A stretch of 64,000 nt of DNA from Oligoflexales bacterium (GCA_947445775.1 CANFEB010000007.1:1-64000); one strand, 5' to 3'. Shown: positions 8,988 through 19,200, counted from the first letter of the stretch. Made by a program: numbers and translations. The notes: generated from the letters alone by a model not told the origin.

Positions 8988-10127
8988 TCAGATTTGAGAT
9001 GACAAAAATTCGTGGCAGGCGCGGCGCTCACCACGAAACACCACATTGCGTTCCGCCAACTGCAATGATTTAGCGTAGGCCCGGTCGTAATAGCGATCCA
9101 GCAGTATCCGAATCCACGCTTCTTGCTGGGAAAGCAGTCGAGGAGACCCGCGCCCACCTTCCAAAAAGCCAAGTGCCGCCGCCGTGTCCTTGCCGCCAAA
9201 GCGGCGCTCCAGGGCGGCGATATTTTCAGCCAAAATTTTCCAAAGGGCATCCACGTCGCACCCGCGTTCAAGGGGTTCCACAACATATTCCTGAAAGGTA
9301 ATGGCAACCCGATCATCCAGGCTCGCCTCCAACACAACAACTGGTGCTGCATGCATCTGGTTCCGAAACTCGTGGGGAATGCTGACGTGACCGATTAGCG
9401 TGCTTTCGTCTTCAACGACAAGCGGCCCCTTGGCCCTTTTATGCAGCAAAATGCCGAGCTCGTTTTCGAAGTATTGCTGGGAGGGCTGCACAATACGCTG
9501 CCCATCAACACCCACGCCATGCCCAAAGGAACTGCCCCGGTGGCGCGCCAAACCCTCAAGGTCAATAATTCGACTTCGTTCAAATCCGGCGTCATTCATG
9601 AGTTGATGCAAAAGAAGGGTCTTGCCCGATCCCGTCATTCCAGACACCACGTGCATCCGGTGCGGGGCGGCGATCTCGTTTAAAAGTAAGCCCCTCAGGG
9701 ACTTGTAACCACCATTCAAACGGACAACTTCAGGCATCAGTTCTGCCAGCCACGACGCAGCCAGCTGCGACCGCAATCCACCCCGCCAACAAGAAACGAG
9801 AAGTTTGAGCGAACCAGTGCCCCGTTGATCACAAAAGCCCTGGGCCCGTTCAATCCATTCACGGGCGCGAACGGCGCGATCACGCCAAACCAGGGCGCAT
9901 CCAAGATCGATGGCAGCCTGCTGCCCCTGTTGCTTGTAAGTCAGACCGACTTGATGGCGCTCTTCATCGTTCAGCACAGGACAAGAAATCGCTCCGGGAA
10001 TATGACCCTGCGCGAATTCCACAGGGGCCCGGACGTCAATCAAAACCCAAGGGCTCTGATCGCGCAAAAAAACCTCTGCGTCGATGGCCGGTGTTTCAAT
10101 ATAGGGTTGCGGCAATTTAGGTATCAC
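8988..10127 (-). CDS. mnmH: tRNA 2-selenouridine synthase (rhodanese + P-loop)
   Basis: 'VLIDVRAPVEFAQGHIPGAISCPVLNDEERHQVGLTYKQQGQQAAIDLG', 'LLVSCWRGGLRSQLAASWL', 'VVSGMTGSGKTLLLHQL'. Abuts selD. Confidence 0.93.
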   Translation of the reverse strand: MIPKLPQPYIETPAIDAEVFLRDQSPWVLIDVRAPVEFAQGHIPGAISCPVLNDEERHQVGLTYKQQGQQAAIDLGCALVWRDRAVRAREWIERAQGFCDQRGTGSLKLLVSCWRGGLRSQLAASWLAELMPEVVRLNGGYKSLRGLLLNEIAAPHRMHVVSGMTGSGKTLLLHQLMNDAGFERSRIIDLEGLARHRGSSFGHGVGVDGQRIVQPSQQYFENELGILLHKRAKGPLVVEDESTLIGHVSIPHEFRNQMHAAPVVVLEASLDDRVAITFQEYVVEPLERGCDVDALWKILAENIAALERRFGGKDTAAALGFLEGGRGSPRLLSQQEAWIRILLDRYYDRAYAKSLQLAERNVVFRGERRACHEFLSSQI

Positions 10128-10327
10128 TTTCCGACCTTAATCAATTCGACCGCTGATTGTCCATCGATAAAATCACCATAAGCCTGTAAAATCAGGTTAT
10201 TAGCACACTACATCCCTCCTCACGCCCTTTTGGCTAAAGTCCGCCTCGTGTTAAACTCCTAAAGATGGCACCGGTCGTTTGAGCCAACTAGATTTTGATC
10301 CCTGAGTCCAATGGAGGAATCCTGATT

Positions 10328-11371
10328 ATGCACGCACCACTGGCAAGCAATTCATTTCTGAGTCAATCGTTGCCGTTTTGTCTGTTTGGACTTCTCACGC
10401 TGAGCGCATGCGGCCCAAAGACTGCCGACCTGCTAAACAAGGATAAAAAAAATCAAACTGACCAGCCGCAAATGGAGGCGGAAGCCGCAAAGCTTAGCCT
10501 CGCCGAATTCGATCTGACGAATACTGCGGCTATCACCCCAGAGAAAATCGCCAAAGCCGCCGAGCAAATTTCATTTCCTAAAACCATCCTCCTTGGACCG
10601 GGAACTGCCACTGCAATGGCCGTTCAAATCGCGGGACAGCCAATTCCGGGGCTACTGGCGGTACAGATAAATAAAACCACGACCACAGAGTGTGACCAGG
10701 TCATGCCCGCTTTGGACACCATCACTGGCATCGGCGAAACCCTCACCTTCGATTTTGGCTACGACTACTCAGTGTGCGCGAAAAAAGAGTGGGAAAAAGA
10801 CGGGTCCAGGGTTGATCAGATGAAGTATCAGGTCTCCCAGCATTTCACCCTGACCTGTCCGGGAGCAGATTACAGTGCCGTGAACGGCAAAACACTGCAG
10901 GAACTGGAAAGCGCAAAGCTGACGGGCTTGCTGTCCTGCAACTACAACGGTGCCAGTGACATCGGCTACACCTTCAAGCTGCTGTTCGTCACAATCGCTT
11001 CGGGTGCTGACAAGGAAGGCGTCGAATTCTCCGCAGATCAGCGCGTTTCAAAAATTCTGGCAGGCAGCAATGGACTCTGCACGCTCAAATCTGCAAACAA
11101 TATCGTGACCGTCCAAGAATGCTTTCAAAATGACCGGGCCAAGACCACCGTCAGCGGTTTTGGCGCGCCCTCAGAATCGGGGAATGTGATTGGTCGAGTC
11201 AACATGGCGGGCTTCTCGGCATCTCGCAACGTTCGTTATTATAGCGGTACCAACCCGGCGGCGATGCAAATCAATAATTGGGTGGGCACGGCTACGTTTG
11301 ATGGCACTGCGGAGGCAGCGTTTTCACTGAGCAACGGAACCGATACCTACGCAGCGTCCTTAATACCCTAA
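10328..11371 (+). CDS. Lipoprotein, hypothetical
   Basis: MHAPLASNSFLSQSLPFCLFGLLTLSACG lipobox. Confidence 0.8.
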   Translation: MHAPLASNSFLSQSLPFCLFGLLTLSACGPKTADLLNKDKKNQTDQPQMEAEAAKLSLAEFDLTNTAAITPEKIAKAAEQISFPKTILLGPGTATAMAVQIAGQPIPGLLAVQINKTTTTECDQVMPALDTITGIGETLTFDFGYDYSVCAKKEWEKDGSRVDQMKYQVSQHFTLTCPGADYSAVNGKTLQELESAKLTGLLSCNYNGASDIGYTFKLLFVTIASGADKEGVEFSADQRVSKILAGSNGLCTLKSANNIVTVQECFQNDRAKTTVSGFGAPSESGNVIGRVNMAGFSASRNVRYYSGTNPAAMQINNWVGTATFDGTAEAAFSLSNGTDTYAASLIP

Positions 11372-11440
11372 AAAAAATGTCACCTAAAAAAACGGCGCCC
11401 GCCTAGTCACGGGAGGCGCTTCCTTCAATTCAGCCCGCAT

Positions 11441-12211
11441 TCACTGCTGTGTTTGCAAATATTCACGGGTAAAAACCCTGTCTGGAATGTTTTTCTTTGC
11501 CATTTCAAGTGTGTTCCAGATGCTGAACTTTCCCTTGGTCACATTGTCATCCATGCGGACCTTGTCTGGGCGCGTTGCACCAGCAAGTTCGCGCCGCGAA
11601 ATAATCGTCAAGGTTTTGAGAAGTTTACCGGACACGCCATAGAACTGCGCCATTAAGGGAAATGAGTCCGCCGAGCGAACGTAATAGTGGATTTTCGCAT
11701 AAGGTGCGTCCTCGCTGATCGCCGTAAGCTCCAGCTTCAAAGCGGATTCCTTGTTGACTGTTTCCGTGGCGATGACCTTGGGATCGTATTCCTTTTCCGT
11801 ATCAATCTGAAAGAGATCTGCGACAGCAAATGCGCTGTTGCCAATGAGTTCACGACGAGAGATGGGCACAACACGTTTGGAATCCGGCAGCGTCGAAAAA
11901 TAATTGCGGCCTAGTGCCAGCATCCTGCGCCCACGTTCTTCTGCGGGAGCCATAAATTCAGAGTAAGACCGACGCCCGGTTGAGGACAAAACCTTCATCG
12001 TATAACTGGATGCCTTTCCAGCATTCGTCGTGTCCAGCAAGACTTTGGCTTCGCTGCTTAGAGGCGACCGAATTTCCTCGGCGCGACGCATGATTTCCCT
12101 CGGATCCTGTTTAGGAATAGCACCCGCGTACACGGATCCCCCGGCGGTCACTAAAACCCACCCAAAGCCAAGTGTTAGACGCCAAATAATTAACTGAGAT
12201 TTTAGCCCCAT
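11441..12211 (-). CDS. Outer-membrane lipoprotein-sorting protein (LolA-like/DUF4292-like)
   Basis: '...RSYSEFMAPAEERGRRMLALGRNYFSTLPDSKRVVPISRRELIGNSAFAVADLFQID...'; start overlaps the stop of the upstream permease gene. Confidence 0.75.
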   Translation of the reverse strand: MGLKSQLIIWRLTLGFGWVLVTAGGSVYAGAIPKQDPREIMRRAEEIRSPLSSEAKVLLDTTNAGKASSYTMKVLSSTGRRSYSEFMAPAEERGRRMLALGRNYFSTLPDSKRVVPISRRELIGNSAFAVADLFQIDTEKEYDPKVIATETVNKESALKLELTAISEDAPYAKIHYYVRSADSFPLMAQFYGVSGKLLKTLTIISRRELAGATRPDKVRMDDNVTKGKFSIWNTLEMAKKNIPDRVFTREYLQTQQ

Positions 12212-13476
12212 CAGATTTGCCCCCTGAACGCCTTGACTGGTTCGACACTGGCTGCTTTTTGCGCTGGAGCAATCGACGCCAAAACACAAACGACAACGGA
12301 CCCAACGAGGATTCCCGCTGACAAACTTAGACTGACCGTTGGATGAAGTATGTAAACACCGCTGCTAAACGGCGACTGCAAGGAAATCCCGATGGCCCCC
12401 ATCGCGGCGACAATAAGGTTAGCACCAGTCACACCCATCACGCCCCCAATGAGTCCGATCATGGCACCCTCGATGCAAAATAAAATCCTGATATCACGCG
12501 CCTTGGCTCCAATAGCCATCATCGTCCCGATTTCCACTGTCCGTTCGGCAACCAGAAGAAAAATAATATTCAAAACAGAAAGCGCGGCTGACATGAAAAG
12601 TAAAAAAGAAATAAGCCCCACCACTGAATTCCAAATGCCCTCAATTCGCCGGATGATCACCTCGATCTGCCACCATCCTTGTAAATCCAATTTCAACAAA
12701 CTTGCCTTGGCCACATTGTTGGCAACCCAAACTTCCGCGAGGCTCGGGTCACGCAGCCGGATTACGGCCTCCGTGATGCGCCCCGGAAGCCGCAACAACT
12801 GCTGTGCATAGTCCAACCTCAGATAGACCACCCGCTTTGAGAAACTTGGCAGCGGAACATCAATGATGCCCCGAACGACTGCATCGATGCCATTTAGCCC
12901 GCCATTGACCGTTGTACTCAGCAACGTCACTTCGTCACCAAGGCTCAACTTCATCATCTCGGCCAATCCCCGGCCTACGACAATTGCGGCCCGGTCACGG
13001 GAGTTGATGAATTCCCCACGGTCTAGTGTTCCGGGGCGCTGTGGATTAAATAATGCCGGAGAAACTTGCAGCTCCAGTTCTGGATGAACTGCCGTGCCAA
13101 GGAAATACCGCGTCTGGTCGCCAGCAGAGATGATCCCCTCGAAATTCAATCGCGGTGCTACAGCCGCCACCGCCGGATCGGCCCCGTATTGCTTCATCAA
13201 CTCGCTGGATTCGTCAAAAGTAATGGCCTCGGTCAAGGTTTCACTGTCCCTAAGAAATCCCTCCGCATGGATCTGGGCATGTCCCGTCCCGGTGTCGCTG
13301 GCAGCATGAGCCCATAAGTTAATTGCAGCCGTGGAATAGCGGCTGGCGACAATGGTCACACCGGAAGAAAGCATCACCGTTGCAATGGTCAAAAGGGTTC
13401 GGCGTTTGTTGCGCGATAGCGACCTGAAGCCGTACTTGATGGCGAACTTCAAAAATCTTGAATCTAGGCTTTTCAT
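12211..13476 (-). CDS. FtsX-like ABC transporter permease (MacB/LolCE type)
   Basis: 'FRSLSRNKRRTLLTIATVMLSSGVTIVASRYS...', 'VLNIIFLLVAERTVEIGTMMAIGAKARDIRILFCIEGAMIGLIGG', 'SVEPVKAFRG'. No cognate ATPase adjacent. Confidence 0.88.
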   Translation of the reverse strand: MKSLDSRFLKFAIKYGFRSLSRNKRRTLLTIATVMLSSGVTIVASRYSTAAINLWAHAASDTGTGHAQIHAEGFLRDSETLTEAITFDESSELMKQYGADPAVAAVAPRLNFEGIISAGDQTRYFLGTAVHPELELQVSPALFNPQRPGTLDRGEFINSRDRAAIVVGRGLAEMMKLSLGDEVTLLSTTVNGGLNGIDAVVRGIIDVPLPSFSKRVVYLRLDYAQQLLRLPGRITEAVIRLRDPSLAEVWVANNVAKASLLKLDLQGWWQIEVIIRRIEGIWNSVVGLISFLLFMSAALSVLNIIFLLVAERTVEIGTMMAIGAKARDIRILFCIEGAMIGLIGGVMGVTGANLIVAAMGAIGISLQSPFSSGVYILHPTVSLSLSAGILVGSVVVCVLASIAPAQKAASVEPVKAFRGQI

Positions 13477-13767
13477 CGATTTATTCCCGAAAGGTGCAGT
13501 TCGGAAGAGACTTCAACAGATCAAGAGCCAGGGAATCGTTCTCTGAACCATTGCCCGCCTCAAAATTCTCCCTTTGTCGCAATCCATCACAATCTCTATC
13601 GGCGCCTTCCCTGAAATACTCAAATGACTCAAGACGCTCCTTGAAAACGCCCACGCCCCCTGAACTCTGATAAATAACCCCACAACCACCTAGAAATATC
13701 TTAAAAAATCAGTGTTCATGGCTTTTCCTCAATTAAAGCCTCACGGAATTCAGGCGATACCCCTTAA

Positions 13768-15915
13768 ATGAATCACCGCAACCCCATGCTAAAAAAGGTA
13801 GATTCTCCGGACAAAAACTATCCGGATAGCCCCGCGCTGTTGCGACGTCTTTATGCCCTCCGGAGGGGGCAACTCCCACCGATGGGTTCGCGCTCGGTTC
13901 CCGTCATGGCCATTGCCGTGATTCTGACGCTGGCCTTGATGTCGGTTATCTTGTCGTTGAGTTGGGTTCAACGCAGTGAGCTTGATTACCTGCGCAACTC
14001 TTCTGGTGTTCACATTCTGGAAAATCTCGATTGGACGGTTAGCGGCGACGCAATCCCCCAGGATTCTCCTCCCCTCACCGTCCCCTTCATCAACCTGGCA
14101 AGCATTCCCGTTACCGGCGATTTTCTCCTCACAACTGAAATCCCCGTCAAAGACATTGTGGACGTTCGCGGCGGAACTCCTAGCGAGCCTGTCGTTCTCG
14201 CCCTACCTGGGTTTGACTTCATCAGGGCCCGAGTCGAAACCACATGGACGCCCCCACGCGAATATGTTCAAGGGGAAGCCCTCATCCTGCCTTTTTTCGT
14301 TCCGAAGACTGGCCTTACGGCGACTCAATACAAAATTATCATCCACATTACCCCGACCCCCACGCAAAAAAATGTCCTGCGCTCCTCCGTAAATCAAGTG
14401 CCGCTTTTTTTAGCTGGATTCATTCGTTACAAAAAATACGAGGATTTTTCCGCCGCCCGCCGCGTTGGCTCTGGAAAGCAGTTGGCCGACATTGGCCGGA
14501 TTGTCTTGGCGATATTTTCGGTTATGCTTTTTATTTTCATCGACAGCTCTCCCGAATGTTTTGCCTTGGGCCTCTTCATGAGCCTCAAGGCATTCGGTGT
14601 TGTCGCGGCGCAGCGGTGGTTTTCCGATACACTGCTTCCCGCAGGTCTGGTTCCCCTGCTGCCACCATTTCTATTAAGCTTTGCGGACTTCATGCAGCTC
14701 TACTTTTTCACCCAATTGGCTAGGCTCTTTCGGCCGCGTCCCCTTCACTGGCTTGCCGCTGGGGTTGTCTTTGGAATCTTGTACACATGGGGCACCACTA
14801 TCGAGCCAACACTTGGCGGAACAAATTGGGGAAAGGAAGTCTGGCGCTGGCGCAACCTCGTCATTGGCGTTGGATGCCTTTCCTGCGCGCTTCCAGTTGC
14901 TTGGCTTTGTTGGCGTGACAAGAACTTTCATCGCACGGCTGCGCTGCTTATTGCCTCCTCTGGCGTCATTGTCCAGATCGTGACTCCCGCCATTATCGAC
15001 ATTCCTGGGGTCAGCGACATGCTTTGGTACCGAACCTGGTACAACCTCTTTGAGGCCCACACGCCCTATGTGTTTGCCCTCAGCACCTTCATTAACGTCT
15101 CGACCTTGGAGCAACGCGTTAAATCTCTGACTGGCGTTGCCGTACAATCGAGCCTCATCGAACGCGAGATGAGCCTTGGGCGCGAAGTCCAAAAGGCTCT
15201 ATTCCGCATGCCGGAGCTTCCCGACGGCATCAAAATGGCATTCAGTCACGAGGCCGCCCTCTATGTCTCCGGCGATGTCGTGTTTGGGCATCACGATCCA
15301 AACAGCCGAACCGCCACGGCGATCCTTTGCGACGTAACGGGCCATGGCGTGCAAGCAGCCCTGAAAGCCAGCATTTGCAGTGCCCTATGCGAATCAATTT
15401 GGGAGGGATCGCGACTTCGTCCGGAAGATGACCCATCAAAACGCCTGGACATCTTTTACCGGCGGGCGCTTGGTTTTTTCTCGCGCACCCAAGGCTCAAA
15501 CGAGGTTTTGGCAATGGTTGGCTGCGAGGTCTCCATGGATCTGCGCAAGGTCACCGTCTATCGCGCCAATGCCGTGCTGCCTTTGATGATCTCGCGCCCC
15601 AATACCACTTCGCCATGGAACACCACCGTGATCACCTCTCCCGCCGGCCGCACCTTTGACGTTGCCCTGCCCGAACCTGCACCCCAAGGGATCGCCTCCA
15701 GCGCACCAAAAGACCCCGTATTCTTCGCCCTATTCAGCGACGGTCTGATTGACACGAGCCGCATCTACAAGGCCCTGCTGGTTTGGTTGGCGCCGAGACT
15801 CGAAAGCCAAAACCAATGGTCTGCCGCATCTATGAAGGACTTGATCTTGAGTTTCCCGGATTGGAACGAAACTCACGATGATCGTACCCTTTGCGTCATC
15901 GAAGTGATGACGTAG
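13768..15915 (+). CDS. Membrane protein with C-terminal SpoIIE/PP2C-type phosphatase domain
   Basis: Multiple TM helices then 'IEREMSLGREVQKALF', 'AILCDVTGHGVQAALKAS', 'FALFSDGLIDT', 'DDRTLCVIEV'. Confidence 0.88.
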   Translation: MNHRNPMLKKVDSPDKNYPDSPALLRRLYALRRGQLPPMGSRSVPVMAIAVILTLALMSVILSLSWVQRSELDYLRNSSGVHILENLDWTVSGDAIPQDSPPLTVPFINLASIPVTGDFLLTTEIPVKDIVDVRGGTPSEPVVLALPGFDFIRARVETTWTPPREYVQGEALILPFFVPKTGLTATQYKIIIHITPTPTQKNVLRSSVNQVPLFLAGFIRYKKYEDFSAARRVGSGKQLADIGRIVLAIFSVMLFIFIDSSPECFALGLFMSLKAFGVVAAQRWFSDTLLPAGLVPLLPPFLLSFADFMQLYFFTQLARLFRPRPLHWLAAGVVFGILYTWGTTIEPTLGGTNWGKEVWRWRNLVIGVGCLSCALPVAWLCWRDKNFHRTAALLIASSGVIVQIVTPAIIDIPGVSDMLWYRTWYNLFEAHTPYVFALSTFINVSTLEQRVKSLTGVAVQSSLIEREMSLGREVQKALFRMPELPDGIKMAFSHEAALYVSGDVVFGHHDPNSRTATAILCDVTGHGVQAALKASICSALCESIWEGSRLRPEDDPSKRLDIFYRRALGFFSRTQGSNEVLAMVGCEVSMDLRKVTVYRANAVLPLMISRPNTTSPWNTTVITSPAGRTFDVALPEPAPQGIASSAPKDPVFFALFSDGLIDTSRIYKALLVWLAPRLESQNQWSAASMKDLILSFPDWNETHDDRTLCVIEVMT

Positions 15916-15941
15916 GCAGGGTTTTCTGCCATAACACAGCC

Positions 15942-16547
15942 ATGGACAACAAAACGCCAAGGCTCCGCAGAGCCATTAAAAACACAATCATTCTGGCACT
16001 GATCCTTGCTGCGCCAATGGGCATCATGATCTACCTGCGCGTCACGCGCGGAAATTCCCTTCGTGACTTGGGCGAGGTTCAGCCCTTTATCGTGAAGGAC
16101 CGCAGCGGCACCTACTTCGACCATACACGCCTGTCTAATCATGTCACGGTGGTGGCCTTGTTTCCGATGGGCAATGCTGCGACCAGAGCCTCTGCATGGC
16201 TCAGCAAACAATTGGCGGCAGACCCCAGCAAACCTAAAGCCCCGATCCAGCAATTAGCGATTTTGCCCCAGGGAATGGAAACCAGCGCTGAATGGCGCTC
16301 CTTTGACGCAAAAGTCTTTGGCGCAAATCAAATTGTTCCGGGCGATCCGGCGCTCACGGCACCGGGATTTTACATCATTGATCCCAAGCGCCACTTTCGT
16401 GCCAATTTTCCCTTGGATGCCAACGGTGAAATCGACTGGAAAATGTTTGAGGCGGCGCTATCTCGCATGACCATGAATCTTTACTTCAACGACTATTTGG
16501 CGAAACGGACTTTCTTCGGTCCCGTCAAAGAAAAAGGGAAACCATAG
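15942..16547 (+). CDS. Membrane-anchored SCO1/redoxin-like protein
   Basis: MDNKTPRLRRAIKNTIILALILAAPMG anchor; 'PFIVKDRSGTYFDHTRLSNHVTVVALFP...GFYIIDPKRHFRANFPLD' thioredoxin-like without obvious CxxC. Confidence 0.6.
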   Translation: MDNKTPRLRRAIKNTIILALILAAPMGIMIYLRVTRGNSLRDLGEVQPFIVKDRSGTYFDHTRLSNHVTVVALFPMGNAATRASAWLSKQLAADPSKPKAPIQQLAILPQGMETSAEWRSFDAKVFGANQIVPGDPALTAPGFYIIDPKRHFRANFPLDANGEIDWKMFEAALSRMTMNLYFNDYLAKRTFFGPVKEKGKP

Positions 16548-17613
16548 CTCCCTTGAGGGCCGTCATCCGGTCTTCAAGAAAAATAACCGGCAGCCTGGAC
16601 AGCAATGGCCGGAATCGGCCTTTAGCGCACATTCCTTCACGGAAAGCTTCCAGGTATTTCCCTTTCAGCAGGGCTTTCATCCGCTGTGCCAGCCCACCCG
16701 AGACGAAGACGCCACCAGTGGCAAATATCTTGAGCGCAAGATTTCCAGCTTCTTGGCCCAAAAGGCCCACAAATAATTCCAAAACTTTATCCGCTGCGGG
16801 ATCACCGTTTTCAGCTGCCGTCATCAGGGCTTGCACCGGATGATTGCCATTCATAACGTCGGCCTCGAGGCCTTCCGCCCTAGTGGCAATTCCGAGTTCC
16901 CGCGTCACAAACAAAAATAAATTCGGCAATCCGAATTTTCCAGATACGAGTCGCTCCCAACTGACGTGATGGTGGCCTTGGGTATGGCGCAAAAAATTTA
17001 AAAGCTGCATTTGTTCGTCATTGATCGGGGAAAAACTGGCGTGCCCGCCCTCACAACCCAGGGGACGGTGAGCTGTGCCAGTCCAAACGATAAAGCCCTC
17101 CCCCAGTCCTGTTCCTGGTGCGATGACGCAGGCGCTTCCATGGGGATCCACGGGGCCAGCCAACAAGGGCGACGATTCCACTAGGAGGCCCTCCGGAAGG
17201 GCCACCCCAAGCTGCTTTGCCATCAAGGCAACTGCAGCGAATCCATGGGCCTCCATGTCATTCATAAGCCGCACGCGCGCCGCCGGAAACAGAGTTTGCA
17301 GAAAGCTTTCTTCCACGGCCCACGGCACATTCGTCAATTGGGCCCGGCCATTGACCACGGGGCCGGCCACGGCGACGGCGGCGCCCTGAATTTGCCGGCC
17401 TGGGTGGGTGGCCCCGTGGCCATTAGTAATTCTAAGTTCCCGTGTCACGGCCGTCATAACACTGGCAAAATCTGCGTGATCGCCGGTGGCGACCCGGACG
17501 GTATTGAACGCTACAAGTTGGCCGGAATTCACACGCGCCAATGCAGCCTCTACCTTGGTTCCCCCAAGGTCTAACGCCAAAAAATCGCCAGAGATTCCAA
17601 CCTGCATCGCCAT
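16525..17613 (-). CDS. glk: Glucokinase
   Basis: 'FLALDLGGTKVEAAL', 'GAAVAVAGPVVNGRAQLTNVPW', 'LMNDMEAHGFAA', 'VIAPGTGLGEGFI', 'GCEGGHASFSP', 'GGVFVSGGLAQR'. Confidence 0.9.
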   Translation of the reverse strand: MAMQVGISGDFLALDLGGTKVEAALARVNSGQLVAFNTVRVATGDHADFASVMTAVTRELRITNGHGATHPGRQIQGAAVAVAGPVVNGRAQLTNVPWAVEESFLQTLFPAARVRLMNDMEAHGFAAVALMAKQLGVALPEGLLVESSPLLAGPVDPHGSACVIAPGTGLGEGFIVWTGTAHRPLGCEGGHASFSPINDEQMQLLNFLRHTQGHHHVSWERLVSGKFGLPNLFLFVTRELGIATRAEGLEADVMNGNHPVQALMTAAENGDPAADKVLELFVGLLGQEAGNLALKIFATGGVFVSGGLAQRMKALLKGKYLEAFREGMCAKGRFRPLLSRLPVIFLEDRMTALKGAMVSLFL

Positions 17614-17687
17614 CAGGTTTGGACCTCGCCGATAGCAGCCCCGTCCAGTTCATCGTGGACAACTTCCGGCTTCTTATTTGAATCCAT
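17613..17687 (-). CDS. 24-aa leader-like ORF (truncated SEC-C protein N-terminus), stop overlaps glk ATG (TGATG)
   Basis: [24 protein letters not shown]; first 20 aa identical to the N-terminus of the SEC-C protein at 21838..22092; GGAGG about 10 nt upstream of ATG. Confidence 0.5.
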   Translation of the reverse strand: MDSNKKPEVVHDELDGAAIGEVQT

Positions 17688-17860
17688 GATTGCAACGCCT
17701 CCGGTCAGTCCGACCAATAGATTACCGGCATAAAATGTTTTATTACTCGAACTAAAACTAAAATTCTCTTAAAAAGCAGATACTTATAAGGCAATTCAGC
17801 GAGTTACTATTTTTCTTGGCCGTTGTCCCCCTAAAATTCTGAAGAACGCTCCCGAATGAG
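17627..17860. repeat. ~235-bp direct repeat, copy A
   Basis: cgccgatagcagcccc...ttcatcgtggacaacttccggcttcttatttgaatccatgattgcaacgcctccggt...ctcgaactaaaactaaaattctcttaaaaagc...cgaatgag; close match to 22032-22266. Confidence 0.95.
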
Positions 17861-17910
17861 TTCCATCTGATGGCTGCTTACTACTTCAAATTTAGATATA
17901 ATTTGGAAGT

Positions 17911-18728
17911 ATGATTAACAGGCGCTTTCAACTATCTAAATTTATTAATAGTAATCAAAGTCTCTTTTTGTTTGGACCCAGAGGTTCCGGCAAAACAAAG
18001 CTACTAGAGACCACTTTGCCCCCAGGGGCACTTGACCATCTCCCTTCTGAAATCCGAGTATTTTCAGAGATATCTCGCTGATCGAAAAATTTAAAGGCAG
18101 AGTATGCTTTATCCTCACTGGCTCAAGTGTCCGCAAGCTAAGGGGGTCGGGCACAAATCTTCTTGCCGCACGGGCACTCACCAAACACTTGGATCCAATT
18201 TCCATACTCGAGTCCGAGTTAGACCTGAGCACCGTCTTGCGCATCGGCAGTATGCCGGGCGTGTATTTTGATCGTGAATTTGCAAATCACCGACTGCGCT
18301 CCTATATCAGCACCTATATTCAGGAGGAAATCTAAGAGGAGTCTTTAGTCCGCCGCGTCGACCGATTTGCCAGGTTCCTTGACCTTGCAGGTCAGTTAAA
18401 CGGCGAGCCTATCAACCACGCAAAACTCGGTCGCACACTCAAAACAACATCCAACACCGTACACGAATATTTTTCGATCCTAGTTGATACCCTGCTATGC
18501 CATCGCATCGACGGTTGGTCTGAATCGGTCAAAAAACAACTTCTACAAGCCCCCAAATACTACTGGTTTGATTGCGGTGTTTTGAACGCCATTAATGGAG
18601 AGCTTGAAACAGAGGTTAAACTGTCCACTTTTCGATATGCCCGACTCTTTGAGACCTATCTGATCCAAGAGGTCGATCTGATCATTGCGAGGTCGGCCAG
18701 TAAGCCACTGGCTGCCGTCGGGGATTAA
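17911..18728 (+). pseudogene. AAA+ ATPase/DUF4143-family protein pseudogene
   Basis: MINRRFQLSKFINSNQSLFLFGPRGSGKTKLLETTL (Walker A), stop and internal deletion, then 'FKGRVCFILTGSSVRKLRGSGTNLLAARAL...RLRSYISTYIQEEI*EESLVRRVDRFARFLDLAGQLNGEPINHAKLGRTLKTTSNTVHEYFSILVDTLLCHRI...FETYLIQEVDLI'. Confidence 0.88.
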
Positions 18729-18800
18729 GGTGCTGCCGTGGCGCGAAGGACTTGGGTTAATGAAGAGTTTGGGGAAAGAGAGAGAATAGTCGCTTCGAGC

Positions 18801-19200
18801 TCAGAACACTTGCCACCGCCATGTGATTGTAGGAAATTCAAGCACACTTCGCGATCTATCCCGACGGCTCTTGTGGTGAATAATAAAAAGAATGTAGAGA
18901 TTGCGAAAGAAGACAGTCGGCACGGTAAAGAAGTCAGGGCCGTATATGAACTCACTATAGTTTTTGAGAAACCACTTCCAATCCTTGATCGTGTTAGCTG
19001 GGGTTGGGCGCTTGGGCATGTAATTGGATACCGTCATTTCATCGATCTCATATCCGAGTTTTATCAACTCACCGTGGATCCTTGGGGCTCCCCACTTGTT
19101 TGCAGTCGCCATCTGGACTTTCAGCGCCCGAATTGTTTTGTCGATGCCACTTCACGACCGTCTCGGGCTGCACTATGAAAAGGCATTTTTCCCAGGCGTT
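18801..19200 (-). mobile_element. IS transposase (rve integrase-type) relic
   Basis: Reverse-strand fragments 'IVQPETVVKWHRQ' and 'MATANKWGAPRIHGELIKLGYEIDEMTVSNYMPKR...WKWFLKNYSEFIYGPDFFTVPTVFFRNLYILFIIHHKSRR' in different frames; degenerate. Confidence 0.8.

Noticed and set aside
13490-13700. Minus-strand open frame '...GGCGVIYQSSGGVGVFKERLESFEYFREGADRDCDGL...NCTFRE*' upstream of the permease gene
   Set aside because: Looks lipoprotein-like, but no start codon follows the upstream in-frame TGA; possible remnant, not supportable as a gene.
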